A DNA stretch of 34,989 nucleotides from Pseudomonadota bacterium (GTDB lineage Bacteria; Cyanobacteriota; Vampirovibrionia; Obscuribacterales; Obscuribacteraceae), in the NCBI GenBank assembly GCA_021324135.1, contig JAJPJO010000551.1, forward strand, positions 1 through 34,989, in the 5' to 3' direction. A model generated the notes under the pieces. That model was not told the DNA's origin, did no database searches, and saw nothing but the letters and a program-made list of their open reading frames with translations. Positions 34,222-34,989 of the stretch are shown here, piece by piece. The position numbers were made by a program, and so were the translations under genes. How positions within the stretch are numbered: the first letter of the stretch is position 1; every line of letters begins with the position of its first letter.

Positions 34222-34989
34222 ATGCAGCACCTTAGAAAATACTCAGCGAAGAAAATGCGTTGGCAGGTAGGTGATCAAAGGAGCTTCGAGCATCGCTTCA
34301 CTCAAGAGCAAGTCGATGCTTACGCCAAGCTGGTCGGCGATCACAACCCTATGCATGTGGATCCTGAATACACCAGAGAAGTGTTGGGCGATGCTCCGGT
34401 TGTGCACGGCATGTTCGCCGCTTCTTTTGTTTCCACACTGATCGGCATGTACCTGCCGGGGCCCGGTGCGCTCTGGCAATCGTTCCAAGTAAACTGGCGC
34501 AAATCGATTCGTCCTGGAGATTTGATTCGTTTTGATGCCAAAGTTGCCTCGACCCACGACTCGACAAAAACGATCGATTTAGAGGTAACCGGAACAAAGG
34601 TCGGATCCGGAGAAGTCTGCCTGGATGGGAAGGGAAGAGTGATGATTGTAGAAAAGGAAGAATGCAAACAAGAAGAGCAAATCTCGCTCAAGGATCAGCG
34701 CATTATCGTGACCGGAGCATCTGGTGAGCTTGGTGCTGCCGTGTGCAGAGAGCTAGCCGGACATGGCGCCAGGTTGATTGCCCTGGGACGAAATGAGGAG
34801 CGCTTGAGCAACCTGAAGGTGGAGCTTGGCAAAATAGTTGAGCGCACCTACGCATTCGATCTGAAAGATTCGAACAGACTGGCCGCAGCAGTTGATGAAG
34901 TCACCGCCGATGGTGCGGTCTTCGGGCTCGTGCATGTAGCGGCGCCATCGTTAACCAATCTTGACGTGATCGCACCAGAGATGGCTTCA
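34222..34989 (+). CDS. MaoC-like hydratase fused to a short-chain dehydrogenase, 3' end outside the window
   Basis: The frame is open through the right edge, so only the first 256 residues are seen. Residues about 15-145 are a MaoC/hot-dog (R)-hydratase domain with the catalytic Asp40 and His45 in GDHNPMH and the VVHGMF segment (60-65). Residues from about 158 are a Rossmann short-chain dehydrogenase with TGASGELG (164-171) and VHVAAPS near 238. This pairing could reduce and dehydrate, or make, a 3-hydroxyacyl group. The gene follows the MBOAT gene by 100 bases, so it may supply an acyl group such as 3-hydroxybutyryl for the glycan; that is inference. The start at 34222 has AAAGG eleven bases upstream. 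An in-frame ATG at 34255 (MRWQVGDQRSFE) also fits the family. Confidence 0.85.
   Translation, partial: MQHLRKYSAKKMRWQVGDQRSFEHRFTQEQVDAYAKLVGDHNPMHVDPEYTREVLGDAPVVHGMFAASFVSTLIGMYLPGPGALWQSFQVNWRKSIRPGDLIRFDAKVASTHDSTKTIDLEVTGTKVGSGEVCLDGKGRVMIVEKEECKQEEQISLKDQRIIVTGASGELGAAVCRELAGHGARLIALGRNEERLSNLKVELGKIVERTYAFDLKDSNRLAAAVDEVTADGAVFGLVHVAAPSLTNLDVIAPEMAS

Noticed and set aside
1-34989. CRISPR arrays, tRNA or rRNA genes, transposases, phage genes
   Set aside because: No regularly spaced direct repeats, cloverleaf-like segments or transposase and integrase motifs were seen on either strand.

Overview
The window looks like a chromosomal surface-glycan locus from a Gram-negative-type bacterium of roughly balanced base composition. 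It holds about 25 intact or partial genes, no RNA genes, no insertion sequences and no CRISPR array. ATG, GTG and TTG starts are all used and TGA is a normal stop. The host cannot be fixed from sequence alone. The mix of a Uma2-family nuclease, leucine-rich-repeat membrane proteins, large GT-C transferases and DUF1574-like SGNH proteins reminds me of the non-photosynthetic cyanobacterial relatives (Melainabacteria/Obscuribacterales). That is a low-confidence guess.

Layout. (1) 1-2 kb: the 3' part of a membrane-anchored leucine-rich-repeat-like protein, a cluster of GGCCTCGT palindromes, and a Uma2-family protein. (2) 2-6 kb, minus strand: an SGNH hydrolase followed by a GT-C glycosyltransferase. 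(3) 6.2-10.7 kb, plus strand: cysD and a cysN-cysC fusion, which make PAPS from sulfate and ATP, then a GT-B-type transferase. (4) 10.8-16.7 kb: a second GT-C protein paralogous to the first, an SGNH gene split by an in-frame TGA, and a third GT-C protein. (5) 16.7-26.7 kb, minus strand: a tightly packed eleven-gene operon, NeuD, LegB, LegC, NeuB, WbqC, a second DegT aminotransferase, a methyltransferase, NeuC, another methyltransferase, a PIG-L deacetylase and NeuA. (6) 26.8-29.5 kb, plus strand: a two-component ABC glycan exporter and a DUF4915-like beta-propeller protein. (7) 29.5-31.0 kb, minus strand: a GT4 glycosyltransferase. (8) 31.3-35 kb, plus strand: an SGNH/MBOAT acylation pair and the 5' part of a MaoC-SDR fusion that runs off the window.

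How the genes may work together. LegB, LegC, a PglD-like NeuD, NeuC, NeuB and NeuA together match every step from UDP-GlcNAc to a CMP-activated nonulosonic acid of the legionaminic type. The extra aminotransferase, two methyltransferases, deacetylase and WbqC protein sit inside the same operon and suggest a further-modified sugar. The ABC transporter would export the glycan or its lipid-linked form. The GT-C proteins would act on the outer face of the membrane. MBOAT/SGNH proteins would O-acylate it, and the PAPS module could supply sulfate, although no sulfotransferase is visible here. The most unusual observations are the complete nonulosonate pathway with unexplained tailoring genes, the GT-C paralogs with conserved C-terminal beta-sandwich-like domains, and the in-frame stop codon that alignment with an in-window paralog shows to be a real interruption.
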